Assembly: GCA_027624715.1 (NCBI GenBank)
Contig: JAQBTV010000007.1
Location: 36,359 to 100,358, forward strand
Direction: 5' to 3'
Source of the DNA: Pseudomonadota bacterium
GTDB lineage: Bacteria; Pseudomonadota; Gammaproteobacteria; Burkholderiales; Eutrophovitaceae
DNA length: 64,000 bases
Each line of letters starts with the position of its first letter. Position 1 is the first letter of the stretch. A model generated the notes under the pieces. That model did no database searches, was not told where the DNA came from, and was given only the letters and a program-made list of their open reading frames with translations. This document shows, piece after piece, positions 31,044-40,977 of this stretch. Both the position numbers and the translations under genes were made by a program.

Positions 31044-31811
31044 TTAGTTGAAATTGGCGATAACCGGCGCATGGTCAGATGGTCGCTCTAATTTTCTGAA
31101 TGACTTAAGTACCTCAACTGAAACACATTTCTGCCGCGTATTTTCCGACATTAATATGTGATCAATCCTCAAGCCAAGCTTCCGCTTAAACGCATTCATT
31201 CGATAATCCCACCACGTGAATCTCTCTTTCCCGTCCAAAAACCCATCGAGGCCATCGTTAAAACCTAGACTTAAAAGCTCTTGGAATAAATCTCGCTCCT
31301 GCGTCGTGCACAACACCCTCTCACGAAAAGCCTCTGCGTCATAAACATCATTCTCTTTAGGCGCAATATTAAAATCTCCTAAAATTGCAATTGAGGAATA
31401 TAACTCTACCTCTCGTCGCACTTGGTCAACGAATGCACGCAGCCAATTGAGTTTATATTGAAACTTTGCGGATTCGATGGATTCTCCGTTAGGTACGTAA
31501 ACATTAATCACTCGGACTCCATCAGCACTTGTTGCCGCTATGACCCGAGCTTGATCATCGTGAAAGCCAGGGATGCCAATACGCATATCAGACATTTTTT
31601 TAAGGGAGAGTATCGCCACTCCGTTATAGGTCTTCTGCCCATGATAAATAACTGAATAACCAAGTTGTTCAATATCCTCTTTGGGAAACTTTTGATCCTC
31701 CGTCTTCGTTTCCTGCAGGCACACAACACTAGGAGCATGTTTTTGCAATAAGGTTTGAAGATGAGGCAGTCTTACTTTTAAAGAATTCACATTCCACGTT
31801 ACTAAACCCAT
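31044..31811 (-). CDS. xthA: Exodeoxyribonuclease III
   Basis: 255 residues. Family motifs are 'VTWNVNSLKVRLPHL', 'VVCLQETKTEDQKFP' (metal Glu), 'NVYVPNGES', 'AILGDFNIAP' and 'WWDYRMNAFKRKLGLRIDHIL', ending in 'RPSDHAPVIANF' with the catalytic His. The enzyme is an AP endonuclease and 3'-5' exonuclease in base-excision repair. It follows prlC on the same strand, 45 bp away. Confidence 0.95.
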   Translation of the reverse strand: MGLVTWNVNSLKVRLPHLQTLLQKHAPSVVCLQETKTEDQKFPKEDIEQLGYSVIYHGQKTYNGVAILSLKKMSDMRIGIPGFHDDQARVIAATSADGVRVINVYVPNGESIESAKFQYKLNWLRAFVDQVRREVELYSSIAILGDFNIAPKENDVYDAEAFRERVLCTTQERDLFQELLSLGFNDGLDGFLDGKERFTWWDYRMNAFKRKLGLRIDHILMSENTRQKCVSVEVLKSFRKLERPSDHAPVIANFN

Positions 31812-31856
31812 AACTCAAACCTTCTATTCATCAACATGGATAATTTAGAATCACAC

Positions 31857-33914
31857 CTAATATACGGGGGCGTGTCCACCCTCCGACAAACCAGTGTGCT
31901 GAAGTAGCGCGTCAATCGTTGGCTCTCTACCTCGAAACTTTATAAAGTTTTCTAAAGAAGATCTAAGCCCACCCTGAGAAATCACTTCGTTCAAGAATCT
32001 CGCGCCAATATCAGAGAAAGACATCGATTTCTCCTGAAACAGACTAAACGCATCCGCAGAGAGAACCTCAGCCCACTTATAACTGTAATAACCAGCAGCG
32101 TAGCCTCCGGCGAATATATGAGAGAAGCTATGTGGAAATCGGTTGTATGCAGGAACGGGGATCACTGAAAGATCTTTACGAATATCCTCAAGCAGGCCCA
32201 TCACTGCTTCCGGACTTTCTGGTGGCGCACCCAGATGAATCCGCAGGTCAAACACCGCAAACTCAACCTGACGCAGCGTTTGTATTCCACTCATAAAATT
32301 TTTCGCTTCAACCATCTTCTTAAAAAGACTCTCTGGCATATGCCCTTGCCCTGAAGCATCAATCGAGATCTTTTTAATAATGCTCCAGTGCCAACAAAAA
32401 TTTTCCATAAATTGGCTGGGTAACTCGACCGCATCCCACTCCACTCCATTAATACCCGAAATGCCTACTTCATCAACTTTAGTCAGCAGGTGGTGCATGA
32501 CATGTCCACACTCATGGAATAAAGTTTCAACTTCCCCATGACTTAAATAAACATCCAATGCCGCAGGACCGGGTGATGGGAAATTACACACGAGATAGGC
32601 TACTGGCAGTTGCGTATGGCGTTCCGTCTTCCATCGTCCGATTGCGTCGTCCATCCACGCACCTGGTCGCTTGCCATCTCTGGCAAATAGATCCATGTAG
32701 AAATATCCAATTAAATTTCCAGCTTGATCGTTAACAGCAAACAATTGAACGTTTGGGTCCCATGCTTTTTTTTTCTCAACCAACACAGAAATACCGTATA
32801 GGCTACCTAATAAGTCAAACAAGCCCAACATGACCTTTCTCAAAGGGAAGTACTGCCTTAAATCTTCATCTTTAAATGAATACCGCTCTTCTTTTATTTT
32901 TTGTGCAACAAAACTTATATCCCATGGCATTAAGTCACGCATACCTAAGCGGGACAACGCATAATCACTGAGCATTTCGAATTCGGACACAGCACGATCA
33001 CGGGCCATATCAGACAATTCCGCCATTAAATCTAATGCGCGTTGTGGCTCAGCCGCCATTTTGGTCGCAAATGATAAGTGAGCAAAACTATCAAGCCCTA
33101 GCAGCTTGGCTTTTTCGTGACGGGCACTCAGAATGTCGACGATTATTCTTGAATTATCAAACGCTTTCTTACCATATTCTGACGCTCTGGTCACGTATGC
33201 ATGGTACATCTGCTCCCGAAGATTGCGGTCAGTACAGCTCTCCATGAACGGGATCCAGCAAGGCGCCTTTAGCGTAAATGACCACCCCGGTTGATCTAAA
33301 GAAGTGGCTCTCGCCTTAGCCTCAAAAAGTATTGCGTCTGGCAGCCCTTCTAATCTTTTATATTCTTCAACATTGAGAACATAGTCATCGGTAGCATCCA
33401 GAACATTATCGCTGAATTTCGCTGATAACAATGCAAGTTTTTTCGATAACTCTTGATATCGATTTTGTTCATGCTCAAGCAGATCGACACCACTCAATCG
33501 ATAATCTCTGAGCTCATTCTGCAGGTACCTTTTCCGCTCCTGGCTCAGGAATTGATTCTGCCCAGCAGCATAAACATCCTTAAAACATTGGTATATTTTT
33601 TTATTTTGAGACAATCGAGAATAAAACTCAGTAACTTTAGGTAACAGTTCATTAAACACAGACCTCAATGGAGCAGAACTAACAACCGAATTCAGATGTC
33701 CAACCTGACCCCAAGCTCTTCTAAGCCGGTCCATGTTCATCATGACAGGATCTACTGCATTTTCCCAAGTGCTCTCCTGCCGCATAGAAACCTCTTCAAT
33801 AACTTTTTCTGCCTGATTCAGTAGATAATCGATAGCGGGCTTAATGTTCTCCACCTGAAATTCTGAGAATCTGGGTAAGCCTCTAAAATCGCAGAGCGGA
33901 TTGTTTTGAATCAT
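31857..33914 (-). CDS. prlC: Oligopeptidase A (M3 family)
   Basis: 685 residues, the standard size. The zinc motif HExGH appears as 'LFHECGHVMHHLL' with the third ligand expected in 'GINGVEWDAVELPSQFMENFCW'; 'FSHIFAGGYAAGYYSYKWAEVLSADAF' closes the active-site region. It degrades short peptides, including cleaved signal peptides, in the cytoplasm. It probably shares a transcript with xthA. Confidence 0.95.
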   Translation of the reverse strand: MIQNNPLCDFRGLPRFSEFQVENIKPAIDYLLNQAEKVIEEVSMRQESTWENAVDPVMMNMDRLRRAWGQVGHLNSVVSSAPLRSVFNELLPKVTEFYSRLSQNKKIYQCFKDVYAAGQNQFLSQERKRYLQNELRDYRLSGVDLLEHEQNRYQELSKKLALLSAKFSDNVLDATDDYVLNVEEYKRLEGLPDAILFEAKARATSLDQPGWSFTLKAPCWIPFMESCTDRNLREQMYHAYVTRASEYGKKAFDNSRIIVDILSARHEKAKLLGLDSFAHLSFATKMAAEPQRALDLMAELSDMARDRAVSEFEMLSDYALSRLGMRDLMPWDISFVAQKIKEERYSFKDEDLRQYFPLRKVMLGLFDLLGSLYGISVLVEKKKAWDPNVQLFAVNDQAGNLIGYFYMDLFARDGKRPGAWMDDAIGRWKTERHTQLPVAYLVCNFPSPGPAALDVYLSHGEVETLFHECGHVMHHLLTKVDEVGISGINGVEWDAVELPSQFMENFCWHWSIIKKISIDASGQGHMPESLFKKMVEAKNFMSGIQTLRQVEFAVFDLRIHLGAPPESPEAVMGLLEDIRKDLSVIPVPAYNRFPHSFSHIFAGGYAAGYYSYKWAEVLSADAFSLFQEKSMSFSDIGARFLNEVISQGGLRSSLENFIKFRGREPTIDALLQHTGLSEGGHAPVY

Positions 33915-34160
33915 AGCGATCCCACCTATTTAATAATTTAGATAAGTCTAAAAAGAAGTGTGTTAGTTACCTAAAACGTAAATTAGTTTCCCGCCACGAT
34001 ACGTGTAAGCGTAACCAACACTCGATTATTTTGACGCCACTAAACTACGCCGAATTGTGAATAGTTATGATGTTGTCATCAGTAATAGACACATTACCAC
34101 TTTCGCCGATTGCCACAATAGATCGAAATACCGACCACTTTTAATAAAGCCTTTTAATCG
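33915..34160. other. Intergenic space after pyrB with no gene found
   Basis: This 246-bp stretch separates pyrB from prlC. In many betaproteobacteria a dihydroorotase gene (pyrC) follows pyrB here. Both strands were read; no ORF with a family resemblance, no clear terminator and no recognisable pyrC remnant were found. Confidence 0.5.
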
Positions 34161-35108
34161 CTAATCAACCAACAAAGACATCACAGCCATCCGAACTGCG
34201 ATGCCGAAGGTGACCTGATGAAGAATGACGGACTGCACCCCATCAGCAACTTCTGATGCGATCTCCACGCCACGATTAATGGGGCCCGGGTGCATCACAA
34301 TAGCTTCTGGATCAGCCAGAGCCAAACGCCTTTTAGTCAAACCGTAATTTTGGTAAAAATCTTGAGTACTAGGAACCATTGAAGTCACCATACGCTCGTT
34401 TTGAAGCCGCAATACCGTGACCACATCTACTCCATCTAGAGCCAACTCGACGTCGTTATAAACCGTTACCCCCATTGTTGCCATAGTCTCCGGCACTAAC
34501 GTCTTGGGACCAGCAACCCGAACCTCTCGGACACCAAGTGCTTTAAGCACATGAATTTGCGACCGAGCGACACGAGAGTGAAGAACATCTCCAATAATCA
34601 CAACCTTTAAATTGCTAAAATTATTTTTAAAATGTCTAATCGTAAATGCATCGAGCAGTCCTTGTGTGGGGTGTGAATGGCTCCCAGCCCCTGCATTGAT
34701 GACGTGCACTCCCTCAGGCACACGCTCCGCAATCATATGTACCGCGTCACTTTGAGAATGACGGACCACAAACATATCAGCCTGCATGGCGACCAAGTTA
34801 TCAATTAAATCACGCAGACTCTCGCCCTTACTTTGCGACGATGTTGCGATATCTAAATTAACAACGTCTGCCGAAAGTCTTTTGGCCGCTATTTCAAAAG
34901 TAGTACGAGTCCGCGTACTATTTTCAAAAAATAGATTGAATACGGACCTTCCAAGCAATATAGGTACTTTCTTTGCCTTACGATTCCCAACGGAGAGAAA
35001 AGATTCTGCGCGGTCAAGAACCTCAGTGATGACTTCTCGAGGTAAATTTTCCAGCGACAGTAGATGCCGAAGCGTTCCGTTAGCATTCATTTGTATACTA
35101 TCGTTCAC
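34161..35108 (-). CDS. pyrB: Aspartate carbamoyltransferase, catalytic subunit
   Basis: Up to 315 residues from a GTG; an in-frame ATG at 35090 ([16 protein letters not shown]) fits the family start better. The carbamoyl-phosphate site '[19 protein letters not shown]' and 'KGESLRDL', '[10 protein letters not shown]' and '[14 protein letters not shown]' are intact. It makes carbamoyl aspartate in pyrimidine synthesis. The upstream pyrR copy is broken and pyrC is absent, so regulation and the next pathway step must be provided elsewhere. Confidence 0.96.
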   Translation of the reverse strand: MNDSIQMNANGTLRHLLSLENLPREVITEVLDRAESFLSVGNRKAKKVPILLGRSVFNLFFENSTRTRTTFEIAAKRLSADVVNLDIATSSQSKGESLRDLIDNLVAMQADMFVVRHSQSDAVHMIAERVPEGVHVINAGAGSHSHPTQGLLDAFTIRHFKNNFSNLKVVIIGDVLHSRVARSQIHVLKALGVREVRVAGPKTLVPETMATMGVTVYNDVELALDGVDVVTVLRLQNERMVTSMVPSTQDFYQNYGLTKRRLALADPEAIVMHPGPINRGVEIASEVADGVQSVILHQVTFGIAVRMAVMSLLVD

Positions 35109-35140
35109 GAAGCAGATCCAATACGGTTAATCAACATCAA

Positions 35141-35604
35141 TTATAAGCCTCCCCCACTTTCATCCAATCGGACTTCAATTTGTTGTTCTTTCGGAATCTC
35201 CACAACCTCCCTAATTAATTGGAGCTCGATGGCCAATTCGCACCTTCCTTAATCAACCAAAACAGCCAATCGCACCGTCTGCAGCCAGCCAAAATCAAGA
35301 GCTCATTGAAGGCGGTCCGAGCGGTCCTGCCTGAATGCACAACATCATCCACCATAATTAAGCGCCGTCCATTTATATCCACATCAATCGATGTGCTTTG
35401 TTTGCTTTTTGCTAAACCTCTAATCTCAAAATTATCCCGATAGAAAATAATACCCACGGAAGCGGCTACCACATCAATATCTAACCACTTGATAAGATAA
35501 TCAAGCACCACCAAACCTCTAGCATATATTCTGATTAAAAATCTTATGCTCGTCGAGCGCCGACCTTACTTGCCGAAAAAGCGAGTCAGAGAGGGTTTTT
35601 GCAT
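35141..35604 (-). pseudogene. pyrR: pyrR pseudogene (uracil phosphoribosyltransferase/regulator)
   Basis: The reading starts at an ATG overlapping the ruvX stop (TGATG) and can be followed to 35141 only by changing frame. Recognisable parts are 'LFRQVRSALDEHKIFNQN', 'YARGLVV', 'FYRDNFEIRGL' and the PRPP motif 'IMVDDVVHSGRT'. Lesions: a frameshift soon after the start, another after 'NQN', an apparent loss of about ten codons (the GIHTGG region), a frameshift after 'ELLILAGC', and an in-frame TAA within 'VRLAVLVD*GRCELAI'. A 99-codon open piece (35215-35514) remains but cannot give a full PyrR. Confidence 0.88.
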
Positions 35605-36041
35605 CAAGCAAGAATCTTAGCCTCGTTTAAGAAAGTATAGAAAAAATCCTCGAGAATCAATTGGGCCGCGACCATATCAATCACCTTCTTTCTTTTCTCC
35701 CAACCAAACTTGTTGGTGACAAGGAACTGATCCGCCTCAAAGGAAGTGTAACTTTCGTCAATCACATGCACCACAAGCTTGAATCGAGATTCGAGTGTCT
35801 TACAAAAGCGATTGACTCTCTTCTCTAAAGGATGAGGTTTATCCTGTTCATGCCGAGGCATCCCCACAACCAGCGCTGCTGGCTCCCATTCATTCACAAT
35901 ACATTCGATTTCGCTCATCAATATTCGCGACGTTTTATAAGTAATGGTCTTAACCGGATGAGCAATACCAATAGAAGCATCTCCCACCGCAACACCAACG
36001 CGTCGTTGGCCATAATCAAACGCTAAAAACATATTACTCAT
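35604..36041 (-). CDS. ruvX: Putative pre-16S rRNA nuclease RuvX/YqgF
   Basis: 145 residues from the ATG giving 'MSNMFLAFDYGQRRVGVAVGD', the family's usual start; an upstream start at 36110 adds 23 unrelated residues. The RNase H-like fold is shown by 'FDYGQRRVGVA', 'LVVGMPRHEQDKPHPLEKRVNRFC' and 'DESYTSFEAD'. It acts in 16S rRNA 5'-end maturation. It lies between algH and the broken pyrR, the ordinary algH-ruvX-pyrR-pyrB order. Confidence 0.92.
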   Translation of the reverse strand: MSNMFLAFDYGQRRVGVAVGDASIGIAHPVKTITYKTSRILMSEIECIVNEWEPAALVVGMPRHEQDKPHPLEKRVNRFCKTLESRFKLVVHVIDESYTSFEADQFLVTNKFGWEKRKKVIDMVAAQLILEDFFYTFLNEAKILA

Positions 36042-36085
36042 ATTCAGACAAGGGGTTGAGTGATGGAACGTTAAAATACGGCACC

Positions 36086-36652
36086 TTAAACATTCCCAGA
36101 AATCATGCAAATCTGATCAGCGCTAACCCCAAGCAGCAAGAGCGCACGCTCATACCTTTTCTCAACGGGCACTTGAAACATTAAGGTCGGATCAGCGGGA
36201 ACCATCAACCAGTCATTCATCTTTATCTCACCCTCCAATTGCCCTGGGGACCAGCCGCAGCAACCCAGAGATATGAGCACATCACTATCACGCCCCCACT
36301 CTCCCGCACCTAGATCTTCTAAAATATCCACCGAGGTCGTCACGGCAAGATGCTCAGTCACCCTTAAGGTCGAGCGCCAATCACGAGAATAATGATGAAC
36401 TACGAAGCCACGATCCGAATCGACGGGGCCACCAAAAAGCACACCTTGGTTTCCAAGGGTATGATATTTCATGCTGATACCAAGCTTCGCAAACAAACCA
36501 CCGACATCCGTATCTATAGGCTTATTTACAATTAACCCGAACGCCCCATGATCATCATGCTGACATATATAAACAATTGAAGAGGAGAAATAAGGGTCTA
36601 CCATGCTTGGCATGGCGATAAGGAAATGATTGGTGAAATCAGTTTGAATCAT
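36086..36652 (-). CDS. algH: AlgH/YqgE family protein (DUF179)
   Basis: 188 residues with 'FTNHFLIAMPSMVDPYFSSSIVYICQHDDHGAFGLIVNKP', 'LFGGPVDSDRGFVVH' and 'LGCCGWSPGQLEGEI', the core DUF179 pattern. Named for a Pseudomonas alginate regulator, but the molecular function is unsettled. It heads the algH-ruvX-pyrB series on the minus strand and is divergent from the RDD-family gene. Confidence 0.93.
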   Translation of the reverse strand: MIQTDFTNHFLIAMPSMVDPYFSSSIVYICQHDDHGAFGLIVNKPIDTDVGGLFAKLGISMKYHTLGNQGVLFGGPVDSDRGFVVHHYSRDWRSTLRVTEHLAVTTSVDILEDLGAGEWGRDSDVLISLGCCGWSPGQLEGEIKMNDWLMVPADPTLMFQVPVEKRYERALLLLGVSADQICMISGNV

Positions 36653-36758
36653 TCAAGAACTTATTCTACCCGATTATTTATTTTTACGTCGCGCGCTGGC
36701 GCGATACAATCAGTGAAATAGAATAGAACGTCATATAAGCGCCCTAATACTCAAACAA

Positions 36759-37217
36759 ATGTTCAGATCACCAAAAACTCAAGACAATCGAATTCAAACT
36801 CCCTCTAGGGGAAGGCAACTGGGATCACTGGGGTATGAGTGCATCACCTCCGTAGCCCTAACATTCACAATCGGATTTATCACAACTGCGATCCTTGGAT
36901 CAATACACTTAATCCTGCTAAGAGCCATCATAGGGACAGCCATACTTTTGGGCGTCTCGGCATATTACATGCTGTGCTGGACCACATCAGGGCAAAGCCT
37001 TGCCCAAAAATCCTGGGGACTCAAACTCATGAGCGGAACAGGGGCAACAATTACTGTAGCAAGCGCTGCCAAAAGAATGGTTTTATCCATTATATTTAAT
37101 GTATCCCTCATCGGCCCAGCTCTGCTGTTGGTCGCCAAAGACGCTCAATTACCCCAAGACAAAATACTTGGCACCCTAATTGTAGTGACAGACAAAGAAA
37201 AGTACTGTCTCAGTTAA
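36759..37217 (+). CDS. RDD family membrane protein
   Basis: 152 residues with three or more hydrophobic helices. 'RGRQLGSLGYECITSVALTFTIGF' corresponds to the N-terminal RDD helix (Arg-Asp-Asp is not strict here), and 'TTSGQSLAQKSWGLKLM' is the well-conserved inter-helix motif. RDD proteins are small transporters or membrane proteins of mostly unknown role. It converges with lptG, 6 bp apart. The first 20 residues are polar and basic. Confidence 0.85.
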   Translation: MFRSPKTQDNRIQTPSRGRQLGSLGYECITSVALTFTIGFITTAILGSIHLILLRAIIGTAILLGVSAYYMLCWTTSGQSLAQKSWGLKLMSGTGATITVASAAKRMVLSIIFNVSLIGPALLLVAKDAQLPQDKILGTLIVVTDKEKYCLS

Positions 37218-37223
37218 GGAAGG

Positions 37224-38303
37224 TTATTGTCTCTCGCGATTTGCGACGAGCCAGTAAGCTATAATCAATATCACGACAATGGGGACAAAGGTGTACGTTG
37301 CCGGATGCCAACGCCCAATTGTACCCATTGATTTCAGTAATTGATTCATAAAATAAAGGCCAATACCAGAGGCTGTCCCTATAAAAATCCAAAACCCTGA
37401 GTTTCTCCCGCGGCCCTCAAAACCGATAAACGTTGGAACAATCAAAACTAACAAAAAAACGGTAACTAAATGGCTAATCTTAGACCACTGAACGGATTTA
37501 TAGCGATAGACCTCCTCACCATTTTTCTCTAAATACCTAATGTAACTCACTAACTCAAGGTACGTCAGGTTGCTCTCTCCAGCCAACAGAGAATTAAGAG
37601 TTTGAGAGTTAATGAGTGTGTTTAAATTCATGGCTGAGTGCTCTGACCGAACCAGTCGATCCCTATAGACATCCGTCACACGAACATCGCGAAGATCCCA
37701 CGTTTCTTCGTTTATCGCCCCACTCGAGGCTTCTATGATACGCTTAACTGCGCGGTCCGAAGCATTCAATTCAAAAATCAAAATGCCGTACAACTCAAAA
37801 TCTTTAGTCAACCTCGCAATATTAATAATGCGGTCTCGATCTTTAATCCAATGTCCGGAACGAAAGGTCTGTGCGATCACGCGATGGTCTGATCCAGACT
37901 GCACATTAACCGTCTGGAGCATTTTTTTTGCCGAGGGGACCATAAACTCACCAACCATAAGCGTTATAAAGGACGCGATCAATGCAACAACCGAAAGGAT
38001 TAACGCCAAACTTTTCAGCGACATCCCCGAGCTACGCATCACTACATATTCCGAGTTGGCAGAAAATCGAGCCAGCACAATAAGCGACCCCGTGAGCGCG
38101 GAAAGTGGCGCTAACTCATAAACCCAGGATGGAATTTCTAATACCGATTGAAATGCCATCATTCCAAGCCCTACAGATAATTGATCCCTATCGGAAATAG
38201 CCTGAAGGAGATCGAATATGAAAAATAGCGCTACAAACAAGCCCAAAACTGACGCAATACCAATAAGCGTCTCCGCAATGACGTATTTTCGAAGCGTCCT
38301 CAC
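37224..38303 (-). CDS. lptG: LPS export permease LptG
   Basis: 359 residues from a GTG start that overlaps the lptF stop (GTGA). Starting further upstream adds an out-of-family leader. Three N-terminal helices, a large periplasmic beta-jellyroll domain and three C-terminal helices fit LptG; 'ELAPLSALTGSLIVLARFSANSEYVVMRSSGMS' is the coupling-helix region that contacts LptB. With LptF it extracts LPS from the inner membrane. Confidence 0.94.
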   Translation of the reverse strand: MRTLRKYVIAETLIGIASVLGLFVALFFIFDLLQAISDRDQLSVGLGMMAFQSVLEIPSWVYELAPLSALTGSLIVLARFSANSEYVVMRSSGMSLKSLALILSVVALIASFITLMVGEFMVPSAKKMLQTVNVQSGSDHRVIAQTFRSGHWIKDRDRIINIARLTKDFELYGILIFELNASDRAVKRIIEASSGAINEETWDLRDVRVTDVYRDRLVRSEHSAMNLNTLINSQTLNSLLAGESNLTYLELVSYIRYLEKNGEEVYRYKSVQWSKISHLVTVFLLVLIVPTFIGFEGRGRNSGFWIFIGTASGIGLYFMNQLLKSMGTIGRWHPATYTFVPIVVILIIAYWLVANRERQ

Positions 38304-39391
38304 GCAGCCCTCATCGGTACAAAGAACGTTCTCCATGCGCGAGTGCGAATGGCAAGCAGCAGGATAAAAACGGTCAAGACAACCAAGTGTGGCAGGATGA
38401 CTCCCATCCACACAGACCAGCTTGATTGATACACCTGAGTTTGCACAATACCCAGTACGTTTTTATAAAAAAGGAATAATAAAACACCAACAGCCACACT
38501 GTATGAACGACCGCCTCGATTATTCACGAACGAAATGGGGATACTAATGAGTGCCAACAATATCGCGCTAAAGGGCAAGCTGATGCGCGCTGTCAGCTCG
38601 GAGTAACTATGCGGTGAAGCCTCTTCGATTAAGGACATCGTTGATCTTCCACTCAATTGAACATAGGTTTCTTTCGAAGGCACCTTATCCATTCTCAAGC
38701 CATACTTTGCAAATTGAGTAACTTGAAATTCCTGAGATTTATTGAACTCGGTATATTGGTAGCCATCCTGAACCAATAAGTAATTGCCACCTTTTTTAGA
38801 TTCCTCTTGCCAGCCACGACTTGCAGTGGTCACTGACACCTCATCACTATTCCGATCAAAAATAAAAATATCACTCAACGTCTGACCGCTCGAATCAAGG
38901 CCATCAGCGAAAAAGACGGTCGAACCCCTGTTCAACTCATGAAACACGCCTGACGAAAGCGTCGATATATCGTCGTTCACTTCGAGCGCTCTCCTCTCTG
39001 CATCCAAGCGTTGTTTGGCCCATGGCGCGATGTATAAACTTAATGCCGCAATGAGAATGGCAATAGGCGTGACAAATACCAAAGTCGGCAGTACCCAAGA
39101 TGCGATGGATTTGCCGGATGACACCCAGATCACCATCTCTGAATCACGGTACCATCTACTCAAACTTAACGTGACCGACAAAACAATACTCAACGAGCAC
39201 AAAATGGGTAGATTTTTAATACTGCCAAGAGATAGTAACAACAACACCGACCTAGAGGGGATAGAACCGTCCGCCGCGTATCCAAGGTATCGGACCAATT
39301 GGGTAGCAAATACAATCAACAATAGCCCAACGAAAATGACGGCCCATGTGACCAAATATTCTTTTACAATACTCCTATAAAAAATTGACAT
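38300..39391 (-). CDS. lptF: LPS export permease LptF
   Basis: 363 residues, YjgP/YjgQ family. The chain starts 'MSIFYRSIVKEYLVTWAVIFVGLLLIVFATQL', contains 'SLSRWYRDSEMVIWVSSGKS' (LptB-contact loop) and ends in membrane helices. It forms the transmembrane part of LptB2FG. lptG is translationally coupled downstream. The start is divergent from pepA with 79 bp between, the arrangement common to many proteobacteria. Confidence 0.94.
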   Translation of the reverse strand: MSIFYRSIVKEYLVTWAVIFVGLLLIVFATQLVRYLGYAADGSIPSRSVLLLLSLGSIKNLPILCSLSIVLSVTLSLSRWYRDSEMVIWVSSGKSIASWVLPTLVFVTPIAILIAALSLYIAPWAKQRLDAERRALEVNDDISTLSSGVFHELNRGSTVFFADGLDSSGQTLSDIFIFDRNSDEVSVTTASRGWQEESKKGGNYLLVQDGYQYTEFNKSQEFQVTQFAKYGLRMDKVPSKETYVQLSGRSTMSLIEEASPHSYSELTARISLPFSAILLALISIPISFVNNRGGRSYSVAVGVLLFLFYKNVLGIVQTQVYQSSWSVWMGVILPHLVVLTVFILLLAIRTRAWRTFFVPMRAA

Positions 39392-39470
39392 ATCAAGGTT
39401 AGATCACCCTAGCAGAGCACTCATGCGGCGAGACTGGTAGCTCTTATCTTACAAAAGAAGGAATTAATCG

Positions 39471-40955
39471 ATGAACTTTAGCATAACCTCTAAATCTCCG
39501 GAAACAATCGGCTCCTATATCGTCATTGGGGTGTTCGAGAACCAATCACTTACGCGAGCAGCGAAAACCATCAACACAGCGAGCCGTGGGACGTTACTGC
39601 AAAACCTTAAAGCCAGGAGGTTCTCAGGAAAGGTAGGTGAAAGCTTAGAGCTCACCAATCTGCCAGGGACTAAATCCAAAACAATATTAGTCATTGGACT
39701 CGGAAGTAACGAATGCAAAGTAGAGTTCATACGAACCATTCAAAATATGTTTGTGAAAATACGGTCAACAGGAGAAAGGGAGATCACCCTGTATCTGCCT
39801 GAACTCAAAGCGCGTGGCGTGAGTAGGGCATGGATGATTCGTCAAACAGCTTCCATTGGAACAAGCGTTGACTACAAATATCAACTCAGAAAAACAGTTC
39901 TCGATGGTACATTACCGGCAGGCTCGCCTGCTCAAGTCTCTATATCCGTTGAAGGCAGTCACTCGGCTGACCGGATGTACCTCGCGCAAGGTAGCGCCAT
40001 AGGAAGAGGGATGAACTTAGCAAAGGACCTTGGCAATCTACCAGCCAATGTATGCACCCCTACATTTCTTGCTGAAACCACTATCAAATTGGGTAAACTA
40101 AATAAATTTTCGGTCAAATGCTTGTCTGAAACTGACATGAAAAAGCTCGGCATGGGCGCTCTCTTATCCGTATCTCAAGGCAGCAAAGAGCCGGCAAAGC
40201 TGATCCATGCCGCCTACTCGGGTGGCAAGAAAAAAGACGCTCCCATCGTGCTGGTAGGTAAGGGCATCACCTTCGATACCGGAGGCATATCGCTCAAACC
40301 ATCAAGTGAGATGGATGAAATGAAATACGACATGTGTGGCGCTGCGAGTGTCATCGGAACGCTTCTTGCTGTTTCAGAAATGAAATTACCCATTAACGTT
40401 GTTGGGCTCATCGCTGCGGCAGAGAATATGCCAAGTGGCACCGCTACACGCCCTGGAGATGTGGTCACTACCATGTCTGGAAAAACAATAGAGATACTCA
40501 ACACTGATGCTGAAGGTCGGCTTGTGTTGTGTGATGCGTTAACCTATGCAGAAAAACTGCGCCCAGCGGCTGCCATTGACGTGGCGACCTTAACGGGAGC
40601 GTGCATCATCTCGCTCGGTAAAGTCGCGTCGGGGCTCTTCAGCAACAACGATGAGCTGGCCAACGAAATCAGTCAGGCAGGCACTACCTCTTGGGATCGC
40701 GTATGGCGCATGCCAATATGGGATGACTACACCAAGTTGCTGAGTAGTAATTTTGCAGATTTAGCGAATATTGGTGGCAGAGAGGCGGGGAGCATTACGG
40801 CAGCATGTTTCCTGGCGCAATTTGCAACCAGCTACCCATGGGCTCACCTTGACATTGCCGGAACCGCCTGGGTATCGGGCAAAGAGAAAGGCGCAACGGG
40901 TAGGCCTGTGCCGCTACTGTGTGAGTTTCTTTTGAACCGTGCGTCATCACAATGA
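39471..40955 (+). CDS. pepA: Leucyl aminopeptidase PepA
   Basis: 494 residues, M17 family. 'VGKGITFDTGGISLKPSSEMDEMKYDMCGAASV' and 'NTDAEGRLVLCDALTYAE' provide the two-metal site. Besides peptide turnover, PepA can bind DNA as a regulator in enterobacteria. An AAGGAATT ribosome site precedes the ATG. holC and valS follow on the same strand, the conserved pepA-holC-valS series. Confidence 0.97.
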   Translation: MNFSITSKSPETIGSYIVIGVFENQSLTRAAKTINTASRGTLLQNLKARRFSGKVGESLELTNLPGTKSKTILVIGLGSNECKVEFIRTIQNMFVKIRSTGEREITLYLPELKARGVSRAWMIRQTASIGTSVDYKYQLRKTVLDGTLPAGSPAQVSISVEGSHSADRMYLAQGSAIGRGMNLAKDLGNLPANVCTPTFLAETTIKLGKLNKFSVKCLSETDMKKLGMGALLSVSQGSKEPAKLIHAAYSGGKKKDAPIVLVGKGITFDTGGISLKPSSEMDEMKYDMCGAASVIGTLLAVSEMKLPINVVGLIAAAENMPSGTATRPGDVVTTMSGKTIEILNTDAEGRLVLCDALTYAEKLRPAAAIDVATLTGACIISLGKVASGLFSNNDELANEISQAGTTSWDRVWRMPIWDDYTKLLSSNFADLANIGGREAGSITAACFLAQFATSYPWAHLDIAGTAWVSGKEKGATGRPVPLLCEFLLNRASSQ

Positions 40956-40977
40956 GTCGATTCAAACGTGCACGCCT

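Noticed and set aside
33915..34160. pyrC remnant after pyrB
   Set aside because: Reading all frames gave no stretch resembling dihydroorotase.
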